NCBI GenBank assembly: GCA_964398215.1
Contig: CAYNNP010000291.1
Coordinates: 1 to 7,102 of the forward strand
Direction of reading: 5' to 3'
Length of the DNA: 7,102 nt
Source: CAYNNP01 sp964398215
GTDB taxonomy: Bacteria > Planctomycetota > Planctomycetia > Pirellulales > Pirellulaceae
In this document: one piece after another, positions 6,930 through 7,102 of the stretch
How positions within the stretch are numbered: position 1 is the stretch's first letter
How the letters are laid out: each line of letters begins with the position of its first letter
The notes under the pieces: model-generated
What the model was told of the DNA's origin: nothing
Seen by the model: the letters and a program-made list of their open reading frames with translations, nothing else
Databases searched by the model: none
Program-made: the position numbers and the translations under genes

Positions 6930-7022
6930 ATGAAACCGATATTCACGTATTGCCTAGGGTTATTAACGACCGCTGTGGTTTCTCAGCTGCTGGTGTTAAT
7001 AACCGCCAGCCTTGCCACGTAA
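6930..7022 (+). CDS. Doubtful 30-residue hydrophobic peptide, signal-peptide-like
   Basis: ATG to TAA, 30 codons. The peptide starts MKPIFTYCLG and continues with an almost uninterrupted hydrophobic stretch (about residues 4-27) ending ASLAT, so it reads either as a single membrane span or as a signal peptide with an Ala-x-Ala-type site followed at once by a stop. The upstream sequence (GAGAAAAACACAG) has only a weak GAG as ribosome binding site, and I see no good promoter. It could be a small membrane peptide, the decayed 5' end of a secreted-protein gene, or chance. After the stop the same frame stays open to the window end, but that part is the palindromic repeat. No family is recognised. 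Confidence 0.25.
   Translation: MKPIFTYCLGLLTTAVVSQLLVLITASLAT
6958..7004. repeat. 10-bp inverted repeat inside the small hydrophobic ORF
   Basis: GGTTATTAAC (6958-6967) and GTTAATAACC (6995-7004) are perfect inverted arms separated by 27 bases. The AT-rich arms look more like a protein-binding palindrome or element end than an RNA stem. They lie within the 30-codon ORF, which makes that ORF less secure as a coding sequence. Confidence 0.5.
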
Positions 7023-7048
7023 GGTTGTCGTGACTGCTGGACTCTGAT

Positions 7049-7102
7049 CGCGAGCGTTTTAGTCCCGAAGGGACGGCATGCTGTAGCCACGGGTGTAAAC
7101 CC
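7049..7102. repeat. Partial REP-like palindromic repeat cut by the window end
   Basis: The segment contains GTCCC-GAA-GGGAC (7062-7074, 5-bp stem, 3-nt loop), then GCATGC (7076-7081), then GTAGCCACGGGTGTAAACCC. In the last part GGGT (7091-7094) pairs with ACCC (7099-7102), and the preceding CCAC would pair with a GTGG expected just beyond the window. From memory, the tract TTTAGTCCCGAAGGGAC followed by a second hairpin is a dispersed intergenic repeat in planctomycetes and some related phyla. Such repeats are often mistranslated into small hypothetical proteins. Family membership is recalled, not searched. Confidence 0.6.

Overview
The window looks like a piece of a planctomycete chromosome, most likely from the Rhodopirellula/Pirellulaceae side of the phylum. 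This is inferred from protein architecture, not from any search. One of the two large genes carries a DUF1559 core (Pfam SBP_bac_10), a family hugely expanded in Planctomycetes. Both proteins are exported tetratricopeptide (TPR) proteins, and they share a C-terminal TPR cap that I recognise from planctomycete proteins. The flanks hold palindromic REP-like repeats of the kind common between planctomycete genes.

Layout: everything convincing is on the minus strand, so it reads from right to left. At 7102-6575 is a 528-base stretch without a large gene. It holds a partial REP-like repeat at the right edge, a doubtful 30-codon hydrophobic ORF on the plus strand, and the leader of the first minus-strand gene. 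At 6574-2783 is a 1263-residue exported protein: signal peptide, two copies of a ~240-residue domain in tandem, a DUF1559 core, a linker and about 12 TPRs. A 96-base gap with a small GC-rich hairpin follows. At 2686-203 is an 827-residue exported protein: signal peptide, Pro-rich linker, a small SH3-like domain and about 20 TPRs. The left edge (1-202) holds a 6-bp hairpin, a large near-perfect 76-base inverted repeat and a short direct repeat.

The two large genes are probably one transcription unit: same strand, short gap, no obvious terminator between them. Both products should act outside the cytoplasm, as large protein-binding scaffolds. No enzyme, transporter or regulator is recognisable, and what they bind cannot be read from the sequence. 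I see no RNA gene, no complete mobile element, no CRISPR array and no defence cassette. The most interesting points are the internal domain duplication and pilin-less DUF1559 in the large protein, the shared TPR cap of the two neighbours, and the REP-like elements at both edges.
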